Source: Gammaproteobacteria bacterium
GTDB taxonomy: Bacteria > Pseudomonadota > Gammaproteobacteria > GRL18
DNA: 13,189 nucleotides
NCBI GenBank assembly: GCA_024511395.1
Contig: JANELJ010000022.1
Span: 1-13,189, forward strand
Reading direction: 5' to 3'
Positions 1 through 9,932 of this stretch are shown piece by piece (position 1 is the stretch's first letter; every line of letters starts with the position of its first letter). Made by a program: the position numbers and the translations under genes. The notes under the pieces were generated by a model that worked only from the letters and a program-made list of their open reading frames with translations, was not told the DNA's origin and did no database searches.

Positions 1-127
1 AGTAGTCACTTGCCTGTTCCTTGTTCAAATTCATTTGATTTGGTCATTAAATGATCTGATCGAGAAACAGGCATTTAGTTCAATATTTTTTAGTTCTTAT
101 CCAGAATTCAGGTTAAATTAAGCTATC
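1..127. other. Intergenic stretch downstream of ppdK, no gene seen
   Basis: No coding signal is visible. The stretch is AT-rich and holds two weak inverted repeats. TGCCTGTT at 11-18 pairs with AACAGGCA at 66-73 across a long loop. GGTTAA at 111-116 pairs with TTAACC at 128-133, which covers the ppdK stop codon. Either could be residual terminator structure, but neither has the GC stem plus T-run of a convincing intrinsic terminator. Confidence 0.5.
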
Positions 128-2648
128 TTAACCTTCTAAAGCCGCATGAGCCGCCGTTAATCGTGCTATAGGCACCCGTGGCCCCGAACATGAGACATAG
201 TCCAGCCCAATAGTATGGCAGAACTGGATTGAATCCGGATGGCCGCCGTGTTTACCGCAGATGCCTATGGACATATCCTTACGGGTTTCACGGCCCCAGT
301 TAACGGCCAGTTCCATCAGTTTGCCGACACCTTTTCTGTCCAGCACTTCAAAGGGATTGTCCTGTAGAATGCCGCGCTCATTGTACATTTTTAATGAACT
401 TCAGTTCCTGTACCGTTGAAACCTGTGGGATCATGATCTGGGGGTAAACTTCCATTCCCTTGGCCACACATTCAGTGGCCGCTTCCAGAATGGCGCGGAT
501 CTGCATCGAATAGATTTCCGGGAAGGTAATGCCCAGACGAACACCGCGATGACCCAGCATGGGATTGGTTTCATACAGGACACGGACTTTTTTCAGCATA
601 CTCTGCTTTTTAATAATGACTTCTTCCACCAGATCAGGGTTTACCATAGTCGGCAGGGGAACTTTATCGGTAACCCGGCACCCCTCGCCGCTTTCAAGCA
701 GGTTCATGGTATTGCACAGGACACTGGCACCGGCTGCCATTTCATGTAAATACTGCAGCTGTTCAATTTCTTTCTGTAATTGAGGCTCTGAAGGCAAAAA
801 CTCGTGAATGGGCGGATCCAGCAGGCGAATAGTCACCTTGCGTGGTGACATTACCTCAAACAGCCCGTTGAATAGGCAGCAGGCGATTCAGTGCTTCCTG
901 ATGCTGCAGTTTGTTTTCGGCCACAATCATTTCAATCACAATAGGCAGACGTTCAGGATCGTTAAACATCCGTTCGGTCCGGCACAGACCAATACCCATA
1001 GCACCGTATTTAATGGCTTTGGCCGAATCGGAAGGGGTATCTGCATTAGCCATAACCTTGAGTCGGGCCAGCTCATCGGCCCAGCTTAACAGGGTATTCA
1101 GCTCGGTAGTAAATTCGGCTTCAACCGTGGCAATTTTGCCCTGATAGACATTGCCGCTGGTGCCGTCAATAGTCAGCCAGTCGCCTTCCTTAATCACCTA
1201 TTGGCCTAGCGCAGGTTAATGTCCACCTGTATGCCTTCTGCACCCGCTACACAGGGCTTACCTATGCCCCGGGCCACAACGGCCGCATGGGAAGTTTTCC
1301 CACCGCGACTGGTCAGGATACCCTGGGAAGCAAAAAAGCCGTGAATATCTTCAGGTTTGGTTTTTTCCCGTAGCAGGATCACCTGAAAGCCTTCCTTGCC
1401 TAATTGTTCCGCTTTATCGGCATCAAATATAGCCATACCACTGGCAGCACCAGGAGAAGCCGGCAGGCCTTGGGCAATGGCCTCAATACACACATCGGGG
1501 CCAGACGTGGATAAAGCATCTGTTCCAGATGCTGAGGGTTAATGCGCAACAGGGCCTGTTGTTTAGTAAGCAGCCCTTCACGCTCCATTTTCACGGAGGT
1601 TCTGACCATTGCCGTAGCATTCATTTTACCATTCCGGGTCTGCAGGTAGTATAAAACACCCCGCTCAATGGTAAATTCAAAGTCCTGAACTTCGCAGTAA
1701 TGGTTCTCCAGTCTGGAGCGCAGTTCTTCCAGCTGCCGGTATATTCTGGGCATTTTACTGGACAGTTGTTCGATGGGCTTGGGCGTTCTGATACCTGCCA
1801 CCACATCTTCACCTTGGGCATTGGTAAGGTACTCACCGTACAGGCGGTTTTCGCCAGTACCGGGATTACGGGTAAAGGCGACACTAGTAGCGCAGTCATC
1901 ACCGCGGTTACCGAATACCATGGTCACGATATTAACCGCTGTGCCATTGGCCATTTCCGGGGTGATATTAAATTCACGACGATAATCAATTGCCCGTTTA
2001 CCCATCCAGGAATTAAATACGGCTTTAATGGCCAGTTCTAACTGCTCATAAGGATCATCGGGAAATTCTCTACCGGTCTGCTGTTTAACAATATTAAGAA
2101 ATTCATCGCAGACTTGCTGTAAATCATCGGCAGATAAACCAATATCTTCCTGAATACCCTTCTCGGTTTTAATATCAGCAAAAGCCTCATCAAAAGGTTC
2201 ATCAGCAATACCTAGAGCTACTTTGCCGAATAACTGGATAAAACGTCGATACGCATCATAGGCAAAGCGGGCATCATCGGTTTGTTCTATTTCACCTTTC
2301 AGTGTGTTCCGGTTAAGCCCTAGGTTTAAAATTGTGTTCATCATACCGGGCGGACATAGCCGAACCGGAACGTACCGACACCAGCAGGGGATTATCCGGA
2401 TCGCCGAATTTTTTGCCGGTTTTCTGTTCCAGCTGCTGTATTTGCTCATGAACTTCGGTCATCAGATTATCCGGAAGCTCACCAGTTTCCGAAGCCAGAT
2501 ACTTCAGACAGGTTTCAGTGGTAATAACAAAGCCGGGCGGAACATTAAGACCAATCTGAGTCATCTCACAGAGATTTGCTCCTTTGCCCCCTAGTAAGGC
2601 TTTATTTTTGCCATCGCCTTCTTCAAATGCATAGACCTGTTTATTCAT
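128..2648 (-). pseudogene. ppdK: Pyruvate, phosphate dikinase, multiply disrupted
   Basis: PPDK interconverts PEP, AMP and PPi with pyruvate, ATP and Pi in the cytoplasm. The pieces follow the family order. The N-terminal ATP-grasp domain starts at ATG 2648 (MNKQVYAFEEGDGKNKALLGG, cut here to its start) with AAGGA 8 nt upstream. The phosphohistidine domain keeps TSHAAVVARG, and the PEP domain keeps GHRG and the C-terminal GICG. The frame breaks at about 2350 (inside SAMS-PGMM), at about 1495 (a likely 1-nt loss in PRLAP-DVCIEA), at about 1200 (amber codon then shift), at about 855 (a few codons lost between PIQRA and LFEVM) and at about 385. The last break also loses about 65-70 codons between ELKFIK and MYNERGIL, including the family's TMIEVPRA and SFGTNDL motifs. 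Changes at conserved spots (GGMTSHA to GGKTSHA, CGEHGGD to CGKHGGH) suggest relaxed selection. It is the last gene of the glgC-GH57-malQ arm, 50 bp after malQ. Confidence 0.93.
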
Positions 2649-2698
2649 TCCATTTTTCCTTTGGGGTTTTAAATTTCTTGGTTGTTAGATATAAGATG

Positions 2699-4198
2699 TT
2701 ACTGGCGTCCATAGAGGGTATTCATTTTCCTGGCTATGGCCTGGGTTTCTTCGGTGATCTGTTCCCAGCCGAAGCGCCATTGCCAGTTACCTTCTATGGT
2801 GCCTGGGGTATTCATTCTGTGGCCCGCGCCCAGTTGCAGTAAATCCTGCAGCGGCAGAACCGCCAGCCTGGAGACGGATGCCATGGTTACGCTCATCAGC
2901 ACCAGATTCAGGTTTTCATAAGGGAAATTAAAATATTCCCGGATAAAGTGCTTTTCATCCTCAGTTATGGTTTCCAGCCAGGATAGGGTGGTATCGTTAT
3001 CATGGGTCCCGGTATAAACTACACTGTTTACCTGGTGGTTGTGAGGCAGATAAGGGTTACCGGGTTCACCGGAAAAGGCAAACTGCATAATTTTCATGCC
3101 CGGAAGATTAAACTGTTCACGCAGGGCTTCAACTTCTTTGGTAATAATGCCCAGATCTTCTGCCACCAGTGACAGCTTCGGATAAGCCTTATAAAGTGCC
3201 GTAAGCAATTGTTCTCCGGGCACTTTGACCCAGTGACCATTAATGGCTGTTTCTTCATGTGCCGGGATCTCCCAGCAAGCTTCAAAACCTCTGAAATGAT
3301 CAATACGAATAACATCAAACAATAACTGCTGGGTTTCTATCCGTTCTTTCCACCAGCTGAAACCAGAAGCTGCCATGGCATCCCACTGGTAATGAGGATT
3401 ACCCCAGCGCTGACCGGTTTCGGAAAAATAATCCGGCGGGACACCGGCTACCACTTCCGTTTTACCCTCCTCGTCCAGTTTAAAATACTGGCGCTGCGCC
3501 CAGACATCGGCACTGTCATGAGCCACAAAGATAGGCAGATCACCAAACAGGTAGATACCTTTACTATTAGCATATTCTTTCAGGGCCAGCCATTGAGAGA
3601 AAAACAGGTATTGTTCAAACTGGTAAAAAAAGATTTCATATTTCAGCCGTTCCTGGACCTTGTTCAGAGCTTTCTTTTTACGTTTTTTTAACGGTTCCGG
3701 CCAGTCTATCCAGCTTTTATTGAGGTTTTCCTTTTTCAGAGCGCTGTAGAGGGCATAGTCATCCAGCCAGAAAGCCTGGTCTTTGATAAACTGTTTAAAC
3801 TTACGGCACTCCTCATTATCTTCCTGTTCTTCTGACAGGCGTCTGAAGGTATTAAAGGCAATTAAAATACATTTGGAACGCCCCAGCACATCGGCAAAAC
3901 AGTTGTGCAGATCATGTTCTTCCAGCCAGCCCTTATCCACTAGCCACTGCAGGTCAATCAGACCGGGGTTTCCAGCATGCACTGACTGCGACTGGTAGGG
4001 CGAACCATTGCCATGAGTTGGCCCTAGGGGCAAAGTCTGCCAGACACTGAAACCAGAGTCATTTAGGAAGTCCACAAAACGATAGGCATCGGCTCCCAGA
4101 ACACCGGAGCCGTATGAACTGGGAAGTGAGGTAGGATGCAATAAAACACCAGCACGTCGTTTATCTAATGGTACACCACAATTATATCGTCTGGTCAT
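2699..4198 (-). CDS. malQ: 4-alpha-glucanotransferase (amylomaltase, GH77)
   Basis: This cytoplasmic enzyme transfers alpha-1,4-glucan segments between maltodextrins. The 499 residues are a usual length for the short bacterial amylomaltases. The N-terminus has the family signature RRAGVLLHPTSLPS (about 14-27) and PYQSQSVHAGNPGLI (about 67-81). All three GH77 catalytic residues are visible: the nucleophile D300 in RIDHFRGFE, the acid/base E347 in LVAEDLG and the stabilising D400 in YTGTHDND. The C-terminus keeps PLQDLLQLG and RMNTPGT. The ATG overlaps the GH57 stop as ATGA, and AGGAAG lies 4 nt upstream inside the GH57 gene, which suggests translational coupling. Paired with GH57 it probably recycles or trims glucan chains. 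No lesion was seen. Confidence 0.96.
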   Translation of the reverse strand: MTRRYNCGVPLDKRRAGVLLHPTSLPSSYGSGVLGADAYRFVDFLNDSGFSVWQTLPLGPTHGNGSPYQSQSVHAGNPGLIDLQWLVDKGWLEEHDLHNCFADVLGRSKCILIAFNTFRRLSEEQEDNEECRKFKQFIKDQAFWLDDYALYSALKKENLNKSWIDWPEPLKKRKKKALNKVQERLKYEIFFYQFEQYLFFSQWLALKEYANSKGIYLFGDLPIFVAHDSADVWAQRQYFKLDEEGKTEVVAGVPPDYFSETGQRWGNPHYQWDAMAASGFSWWKERIETQQLLFDVIRIDHFRGFEACWEIPAHEETAINGHWVKVPGEQLLTALYKAYPKLSLVAEDLGIITKEVEALREQFNLPGMKIMQFAFSGEPGNPYLPHNHQVNSVVYTGTHDNDTTLSWLETITEDEKHFIREYFNFPYENLNLVLMSVTMASVSRLAVLPLQDLLQLGAGHRMNTPGTIEGNWQWRFGWEQITEETQAIARKMNTLYGRQ

Positions 4199-5967
4199 AG
4201 TTCTTCCTGCCCCGGCCGCATAGTACCACCGGCTGCCGGTGACCCGCTGCCATAGGTAAAGACCTGGGTAAGATAGCTTGGAGGCAGTATCCCAAGATAT
4301 TGATATAATATGGACAGGTTCAGACGAAATAGGGATTCAAAACTACTGACTGAATCCGCTGGATTGTAATCACCGAACCACCAGAACCAGTCAGAGCCTT
4401 CACAGACCGCCAGCTGCTGTTCAGCTCGGGCCAGCTGACCATGATCCAGTTCGCCTTTGGCCACCACTTCATCAAAACATTGCTTGGCTTCTATGAGCAT
4501 ATCCCAGCCCCTGTTCTTGGCCCAGTCGCCAATCCAGGTGGAAAATGAGCCGTAAACCCAGCTGCCTGCCACCAAGGAGGGCAGCATAGTGGTTTTTGCA
4601 TGGCTATTGACACATTTAGCAAAAGTAGTCAGATCAAAACGCGGATGTTCTGCCAGCCGCTGGTATAAGGCCGTCAGGAAATAGTAACCATTTTCAGGAT
4701 AATATTCCCAGGCGTTTTCACCGTCAAGAATAATAGAAACCACCCGGCCGGATTGATCTTCCCGATTGTGCAAAATGGTTTCCATGTGTTCAATCAAATT
4801 ATTAACCGCATCGTCCGCATGCCACTTGGAGTAAGTAAAACCAATCAGATCCGACAGGCCGTCATCACGGAAAAAACAGTTAATCAATTCTTCTTTATCA
4901 GACTTATTATCAGCCGCAACATCCTCTGCGTTGTCATCTTTACGCGGTTGTACGGTATAGCCGCGATGTACACCAATATTATTGTACACATCATCAATCA
5001 TACCAGCCTGACTCAGACTGTTGTTCAGGACACTGCCGCCAGTGGCCACCCACTTGAAACCATATTCTGACAAAATTTCAAGAGTTTCATTACTGACGGC
5101 TCCTTCTGAGGGCCAGCAGCCCAACGGCTTAAAGCCAAAATGGTTTTTAAAGATATCCAGGCCTTTTTTAATATGCCAGTGAACCCGTTCACGACCACTG
5201 GGATATTCAGAATGTTCCGACAGTGCCACATCGGGCATAGCCTCCCGGGCAGAATTTAGATCCAGCAGCAGAGGGACAATCGGGTGAGCATAAGGAGTAA
5301 CGGATAATTCAATCTGACCGGCTTGTGCCAGGCGGCGGTAGCGATCAATAATCGTATTAAGGATATCGCCAATCACTTCCAGCAATAAATAACGGTCATT
5401 GAGCGTATAGTCGTTTTCCTTGTATATCAGGCGCTTGATGCGAGGATCATTACGTCTGACCGTTTCGCCCATCCAGACCAGATGATACCAAGTGAGCAGG
5501 TCAAACAGGTATTGATCTTCCAGATAAAAAATGGTGTCCTGATTATTGACAAACCATTCTGACATATTAGCCAGTTTCTGGTAAGCAGGAAAACGATCGA
5601 TTAGCCGTTCCCGGTTGGCTTTTAAACAATCCTGAATGATCTGCAGACGCAAAGGCGGACTGGACGGCAATTTACTGCAGGTCAGGTGAACCAGCATGGG
5701 ATCACGCAAGGGGGTGTTATGCTGCAGGAAGTCATTGACCTGGTGTTTATAATCTTCAATCTGTTCAAGCAGGGTCGGGGTGAAATTAACTACCGCACGT
5801 GCCCCTTTAACATTTTCCAGATGTTCGACCATATCAATATAGTCTTTAATAACATGCAGATAGGTCCAGGGCAGCTGGAATTCATTTTTTCTGAGATCCC
5901 GGTATTCCGGCTGGTGCATGTGCCAGCATATAACGACTTTGAGCTTATCTTCAACAGACGATGTCAA
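4195..5967 (-). CDS. Glycoside hydrolase family 57 (alpha-amylase/amylopullulanase-like)
   Basis: A 590-residue GH57 protein, predicted to act on alpha-glucans such as glycogen or its limit dextrins. The N-terminal motif HMHQPEYRD (about 16-24) is the GH57 motif 1. VTPYAHPIVPLL (about 223-234) matches motif 2. GCWPSEGAVS (283-292) carries the presumed nucleophile E288. IILDGENAWEYY (412-423) carries the presumed acid/base D415. The later WIGDWAKNRGW and WFWWFGDYNPAD are typical of the long cytoplasmic GH57 form, and no signal peptide is visible. The start is TTG, with AAAGGGGA 9 nt upstream and an in-frame TAA two codons before it. No in-frame ATG precedes the conserved core. It lies 80 bp after glgC and overlaps malQ by 4 bp. 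Whether it hydrolyses alpha-1,4 or alpha-1,6 bonds, or transfers or branches, cannot be told from motifs alone. Confidence 0.9.
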   Translation of the reverse strand: MTSSVEDKLKVVICWHMHQPEYRDLRKNEFQLPWTYLHVIKDYIDMVEHLENVKGARAVVNFTPTLLEQIEDYKHQVNDFLQHNTPLRDPMLVHLTCSKLPSSPPLRLQIIQDCLKANRERLIDRFPAYQKLANMSEWFVNNQDTIFYLEDQYLFDLLTWYHLVWMGETVRRNDPRIKRLIYKENDYTLNDRYLLLEVIGDILNTIIDRYRRLAQAGQIELSVTPYAHPIVPLLLDLNSAREAMPDVALSEHSEYPSGRERVHWHIKKGLDIFKNHFGFKPLGCWPSEGAVSNETLEILSEYGFKWVATGGSVLNNSLSQAGMIDDVYNNIGVHRGYTVQPRKDDNAEDVAADNKSDKEELINCFFRDDGLSDLIGFTYSKWHADDAVNNLIEHMETILHNREDQSGRVVSIILDGENAWEYYPENGYYFLTALYQRLAEHPRFDLTTFAKCVNSHAKTTMLPSLVAGSWVYGSFSTWIGDWAKNRGWDMLIEAKQCFDEVVAKGELDHGQLARAEQQLAVCEGSDWFWWFGDYNPADSVSSFESLFRLNLSILYQYLGILPPSYLTQVFTYGSGSPAAGGTMRPGQEEL

Positions 5968-6021
5968 TGTTTACTATCCCCTTTAGAGTTAGAGTAGGTT
6001 TAAAAATCTGAGTATTAGGTA

Positions 6022-6048
6022 AAAAGACTTACTTGTCTATAGTCTTTT
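6022..6048 (-). terminator. Weak hairpin directly after glgC stop
   Basis: On the minus strand AAAAGACT (6048-6041) pairs with AGTCTTTT (6029-6022) across an 11-nt loop, starting inside the glgC stop codon. The stem is AT-rich and the T-run is largely part of the stem, so it is a poor terminator. A leaky attenuator or mRNA processing site between glgC and GH57 is equally possible. Confidence 0.3.
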
Positions 6049-7322
6049 CACACTTGTCGAACAGTATGCAGTTTGTCGCCAATCATATCCGGGGTCACCA
6101 AGACAATACCGGTTTCACTGATCCTGTAATGTTTACGGTCATCCTCGGGATTAACCCCGATTTGAGTACCGGCAGGGATTTTAGTGCCTTTATCAATAAC
6201 CGCCCGTTTAATAATACAGTTTTGACCGATATTGACATCCGGTAAAATCACCGAGTCTTCCACTAGAGAATAGGAGTTAACCCGGACATTGGAAAACAGC
6301 AGGGAGTGGGATATTTTAGCACCGGATATAATACAGCCACCGGAAACCATGGAATCTACCGCCATACCGCGACGATCATCATCGTTAAACACAAACTTGG
6401 CCGGAGGCAATTGTTCTTGGTAAGTCCAGATAGGCCACTCCTCATCATACAGGTTCAGTTCCGGTGACACACCAATCAGCTCTTGGTTAGCTTTCCAGAA
6501 AGCATCAATGGTTCCGACATCCCGCCAGTATATCTGGTTCTGTTCTTCCTTATTGTTAAAGGAATAGGCAAAGGCACGGTATTTCTTTACCACACTGGGA
6601 ATAATGTCCTTACCGAAATCCCGGCTGGATTGGCTATTGTCAGCATCTTTAATGAGCTGTTCAATTAAAAAACGGGTATTAAAAATATAAATACCCATAG
6701 AAGCCAGTGCCCGCTCGGGATTACCGGGTACATGTTTGGGCTGCTCAGGTTTTTCAGTAAATTCAATAATACGCTTGTTTTCATCAATGGCCATTACCCC
6801 GAAGGCTTTGGCTTCTTCAATAGGGACTTCAAAACAGCCTACGGTCAAATCGGTCTCATTTTCACTGTGCTGGGCCAGCATAACGCCATAGTCCATTTTA
6901 TAGATATGATCACCGGCCAGAACCAGTACGAATTCTGGATTATGGGCACGGATAATGTCCAGGTTCTGGTATAGGGCATCAGCCGTACCCAGGTACCAGT
7001 TATCCTTAATCCGCTGCTGGGCCGGCAATAGTTCCACAAATTCACCGAATTCACCCCTGAAATGTCCCCAGCCCTGTTGAATATGGCGGATTAAAGAGTG
7101 AGACTTGTACTGGGTCGCGACAGCAATACGGCGGATCCCTGAATTAACACAATTGGACAGGGGGAAGTCAATAATTCGGAACTTACCACCAAAAGGCACA
7201 CCGGGCTTGGCACGCCAGGTGGTTAATTCTTTAAGACGGGAACCCTGCCCACCAGCCAGAATAATGGCCAGGGTATCACGGGTAAGACGGCTGACATAAC
7301 GATGGGGATTTTCAATGGACAC
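6048..7322 (-). CDS. glgC: Glucose-1-phosphate adenylyltransferase (ADP-glucose pyrophosphorylase)
   Basis: GlgC makes ADP-glucose from ATP and glucose-1-phosphate, the committed step of bacterial glycogen synthesis. I choose GTG at 7322 as start because CAGGAG (7334-7329) sits 6 nt upstream. An in-frame TTG at 7340 would add six residues but would place this ribosome binding site inside the gene. The 424 residues compare with 431 in E. coli. Counting from the GTG, the nucleotide-binding loop [10 protein letters not shown] is at about 22-31, [15 protein letters not shown] at about 39-53, [12 protein letters not shown] at about 109-120, GDHIYKMDY at about 137-145, and the glucose-1-phosphate lysine K191 lies in EFTEKPEQP. 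The C-terminal part shows the left-handed beta-helix repeats. The residue aligning with the E. coli activator lysine K39 is Trp here (TTWRAKPG). First gene of the minus-strand arm, divergent from glgB. Confidence 0.97.
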   Translation of the reverse strand: MSIENPHRYVSRLTRDTLAIILAGGQGSRLKELTTWRAKPGVPFGGKFRIIDFPLSNCVNSGIRRIAVATQYKSHSLIRHIQQGWGHFRGEFGEFVELLPAQQRIKDNWYLGTADALYQNLDIIRAHNPEFVLVLAGDHIYKMDYGVMLAQHSENETDLTVGCFEVPIEEAKAFGVMAIDENKRIIEFTEKPEQPKHVPGNPERALASMGIYIFNTRFLIEQLIKDADNSQSSRDFGKDIIPSVVKKYRAFAYSFNNKEEQNQIYWRDVGTIDAFWKANQELIGVSPELNLYDEEWPIWTYQEQLPPAKFVFNDDDRRGMAVDSMVSGGCIISGAKISHSLLFSNVRVNSYSLVEDSVILPDVNIGQNCIIKRAVIDKGTKIPAGTQIGVNPEDDRKHYRISETGIVLVTPDMIGDKLHTVRQV

Positions 7323-7724
7323 TGAGGACTCCTGTAACAATCATGCTGACATTAAGAATGTTTAAACCATTCCCTGATTTAATCAATAGATTATGGAACA
7401 TTTTATAAGAAAATACAGTCTTTTATTCTGAAGAAATGATAAAAAGTTAATTACTTATTATCTCAGGTACAAAAAAGATAACCATGATCACAATCAAAGT
7501 TCTTATAATCATTCTAAAAAAACAGTTCTCACTCGCTGACAAAGCTGGATCACCTGCCATTTATCAAACGTCTTATTCATAAAGGACTATTATAATAGTC
7601 TGAAATGACAGTATAATGAAAAGCTTAAATAAGCTGCTTTCATCTGCTGTCAGATAAATTCTGGCCGTTAACTCTGACTGTTAACTTTGGTTATTACTGT
7701 TCCACCCATGCGGAAGCTGAGTCC
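7323..7724. promoter_or_regulatory. Divergent glgC/glgB upstream region
   Basis: This AT-rich spacer of about 400 bp between divergent starts must hold the promoters of both arms. Visible items are a perfect 16-bp palindrome at 7585-7600 containing TATAAT (7591-7596), a second TATAAT at 7612-7617, and a direct repeat of GTTAACT at 7668-7674 and 7680-7686. On the minus strand a TATAAA-like box lies at about 7411-7416. No good -35 hexamer accompanies any of these, so no exact start point can be assigned. A 32-codon ORF at 7484-7582 lacks a ribosome binding site and is not called. Confidence 0.55.
7585..7600. promoter_or_regulatory. Perfect palindrome overlapping a -10-like box
   Basis: GACTATTATAATAGTC is its own reverse complement and contains TATAAT, 125 bp before the glgB ATG. 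The symmetry fits a dimeric regulator's operator laid over a promoter. No matching -35 element is evident, so the role as promoter or operator is inference. Confidence 0.35.
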
Positions 7725-9911
7725 ATGATAAAGAAATACAAAAAATCACCTGTCCAGGAAGAACTGTCCCGAATTACCGAGGCCAGACATCATGATCCTT
7801 TTTCTGTGTTGGGTTTTGACCGGGAACACCAGCTGATCAGAGTGTACCTGCCTTATGCAGAACAGGTAAATCTGATTCTGGATGACCAGCATAAAGCCCC
7901 TTTTAAACGCCTGCCTGACAGTGATTTTTTTGAATGGAAAGGTGATGTTGACCAGCTGGGCGATCATTATCAGCTGAACTGGATCGATAAAAGCGGCTAT
8001 GAACACAACCATTACGACCCTTATTGTTTTGACCCGCAGATTTCTGAATTTGATCTGCACCTGTTCAGTGAAGGTAAATTACTGCAGTGCTACAATATTC
8101 TGGGTGCCCATGAAAAAGAAGTCGATGGTATAAAAGGCATTTTATTTGCCACTTGGGCGCCCAATGCTGAACGGGTCAGTGTTATTGGTGACTTTAACCA
8201 GTGGGATGGCCGCACCAACCCCATGCGGGTGCGTGGTGGCAGTGGGGTCTGGGAATTATTTATTCCCGGACTGCAGGCCGGCAGTCTGTACAAGTATGAA
8301 ATTCTTAATCGACACACGGGCGAACTGCTGGAAAAAATTGATCCCTATGCCCGCCAGTTTGAACAGAGGCCAGCCACTGCATCCATGACGACAGCCAGAC
8401 ATACCTGGCAATGGCAGGATCAGGACTGGATTAAAAACCGCCAGGAAGATCGCTGGCTGCACAGCCCTATGTCCATTTATGAAATGCACCTAGGCTCCTG
8501 GCAGCGGGATGATGAGGGACATTTTCTCAATTACCGGGAAATTGCTCATCGCCTGGTGGATTATCTTGGGTCGCTCGGCTTTACCCATATTGAGCTGATG
8601 CCCGTGACTGAACACCCTCTGGATGCTTCCTGGGGTTACCAGGCCACGGGTTATTTTGCCCCCACCAGTCGTTTCGGCTCCATTGATGACTTTAAATATT
8701 TTGTCGATTACTGCCACCAGCACGGCTTTGGTATTCTGGTGGACTGGGTTCCGGCACACTTTCCCAAAGACGCTCACGGACTGGCCCGCTACGACGGCAG
8801 TGCCCTGTATGAACATGAAGATCCCCGTCTGGGAGAACATCAAGACTGGGGTACGCTGATTTATAATTTCGGCCGTAACGAAGTTATAAACTTTCTGTTT
8901 GCCAGCGCCCTGTTCTGGATGGATGAATTTCATATTGACGGCCTGCGGGTAGATGCCGTGGCATCCATGCTGTACCTGGATTATTCCCGGGAAGACGGTC
9001 AGTGGCTGCCCAATAAATACGGCGGCAATGAAAACCTGGAAGTCATTGATTTTCTCAAGGAGCTTAATCACCTGACTCATGTAGAATACCCCGGCACCGT
9101 AGTCATTGCTGAAGAATCGACTTCCTGGCCCCAGGTCACCCGTCCCGGCTGGCTGGGCGGACTGGGCTTTACCATGAAGTGGAATATGGGCTGGATGCAC
9201 GATATTTTAAATTACATGCAGAAAGATCCGGTCTATCGTCACTACCATCATGATCAGCTGACCTTTGGTCTGCTGTACAGTTTTACGGAAAACTTTTTAC
9301 TGCCCTTTTCTCATGATGAAGTGGTTCACGGCAAAGGTTCCATGCTGGAAAAAATGCCCGGTGATGACTGGCAGAAGTTTGCCAACCTGCGTCTGCTGTA
9401 CACCTTTATGTTTGCTTATCCCGGTAAAAAGCTGCTGTTTATGGGTTGTGAATTCGGCCAGAGGCGGGAATGGGATTTTAATGGTCAGCTTAGCTGGAAC
9501 GAACTGGACTCCCCTTATCACCGCGGCGTAAAAGACCTGGTGGCTCAGCTGAACAAATTATACACCGAGGTGCCGGCACTGCATTATTACGATTTTGATG
9601 CCAGGGGCTTTGACTGGGTAGACTGTCATGATTCAGCCCAGTCAGTCTTAATATTTCAACGCAACGGTCCGGATGACTCGGTTATTATTGCCCTGAATTT
9701 CACTCCCATAGTCAGAGAAAATTATCGTATCGGAGTGCCCTTTGGCGGCCATTATGAAGAAATATTAAACTCTGATTCCAGCTATTATAACGGTTCCAAT
9801 ACTGGCAATGACGACCCTATTGTCAGCGAACCCGTTCCCTGGATGGGCAGAGATCATTCTATCAGTATTACTCTGCCGCCTTTAGCCGGACTGATCATCA
9901 AATTAAAATAA
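7725..9911 (+). CDS. glgB: 1,4-alpha-glucan branching enzyme
   Basis: GlgB cuts alpha-1,4 chains and rejoins them through alpha-1,6 bonds to branch glycogen. The 728 residues equal the E. coli enzyme's length. An N1 region with DPFSVLG (about 24-30) is followed by a CBM48 domain (about 125-215, [21 protein letters not shown], cut here to its core) and the GH13 barrel. Catalytic residues are visible as the nucleophile D410 in [10 protein letters not shown], the acid/base E463 in VIAEEST and D531 in [20 protein letters not shown] and the C-terminal all-beta domain ending in [12 protein letters not shown] are also typical. The ATG has only a weak GGAAG 8 nt upstream. It is the first gene of the plus-strand arm, 21 bp before glgA. 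No lesion was seen. Confidence 0.97.
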   Translation: MIKKYKKSPVQEELSRITEARHHDPFSVLGFDREHQLIRVYLPYAEQVNLILDDQHKAPFKRLPDSDFFEWKGDVDQLGDHYQLNWIDKSGYEHNHYDPYCFDPQISEFDLHLFSEGKLLQCYNILGAHEKEVDGIKGILFATWAPNAERVSVIGDFNQWDGRTNPMRVRGGSGVWELFIPGLQAGSLYKYEILNRHTGELLEKIDPYARQFEQRPATASMTTARHTWQWQDQDWIKNRQEDRWLHSPMSIYEMHLGSWQRDDEGHFLNYREIAHRLVDYLGSLGFTHIELMPVTEHPLDASWGYQATGYFAPTSRFGSIDDFKYFVDYCHQHGFGILVDWVPAHFPKDAHGLARYDGSALYEHEDPRLGEHQDWGTLIYNFGRNEVINFLFASALFWMDEFHIDGLRVDAVASMLYLDYSREDGQWLPNKYGGNENLEVIDFLKELNHLTHVEYPGTVVIAEESTSWPQVTRPGWLGGLGFTMKWNMGWMHDILNYMQKDPVYRHYHHDQLTFGLLYSFTENFLLPFSHDEVVHGKGSMLEKMPGDDWQKFANLRLLYTFMFAYPGKKLLFMGCEFGQRREWDFNGQLSWNELDSPYHRGVKDLVAQLNKLYTEVPALHYYDFDARGFDWVDCHDSAQSVLIFQRNGPDDSVIIALNFTPIVRENYRIGVPFGGHYEEILNSDSSYYNGSNTGNDDPIVSEPVPWMGRDHSISITLPPLAGLIIKLK

Positions 9912-9932
9912 GCACCTGTTAAGGAGACCATT

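Noticed and set aside
2304..2594. Plus-strand ORFs opposite ppdK (including 549-749, 808-1089 and 1700-2041)
   Set aside because: They are shadows of the ppdK remnant frames, and none shows a domain or ribosome binding site.
128..2648. Sequencing or assembly error as the cause of the ppdK breaks
   Set aside because: Five long neighbouring genes are unbroken, and two of the breaks involve missing codons as well as frame changes. Single-base breaks at about 2350 and 1495 could still be errors.
7478..7500. CRP-like half site TGTGAT on the minus strand
   Set aside because: Only one half matches. The expected TCACA-type partner at the right spacing is poor.
7484..7582. 32-codon ORF (MITIKVLIIILKK...) in the glgC/glgB spacer
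   Set aside because: There is no ribosome binding site, no recognisable similarity and it is AT-rich by composition. It is likely a chance ORF in the promoter region.
7708..7728. Six-codon ORF whose TGA overlaps the glgB ATG
   Set aside because: It could be a coupling leader, but it has no upstream ribosome binding site and this length is common by chance.
8490..9200. 236-codon minus-strand ORF inside glgB
   Set aside because: It is antisense to the clearly conserved catalytic region of glgB, has no family similarity and is a codon-bias shadow.
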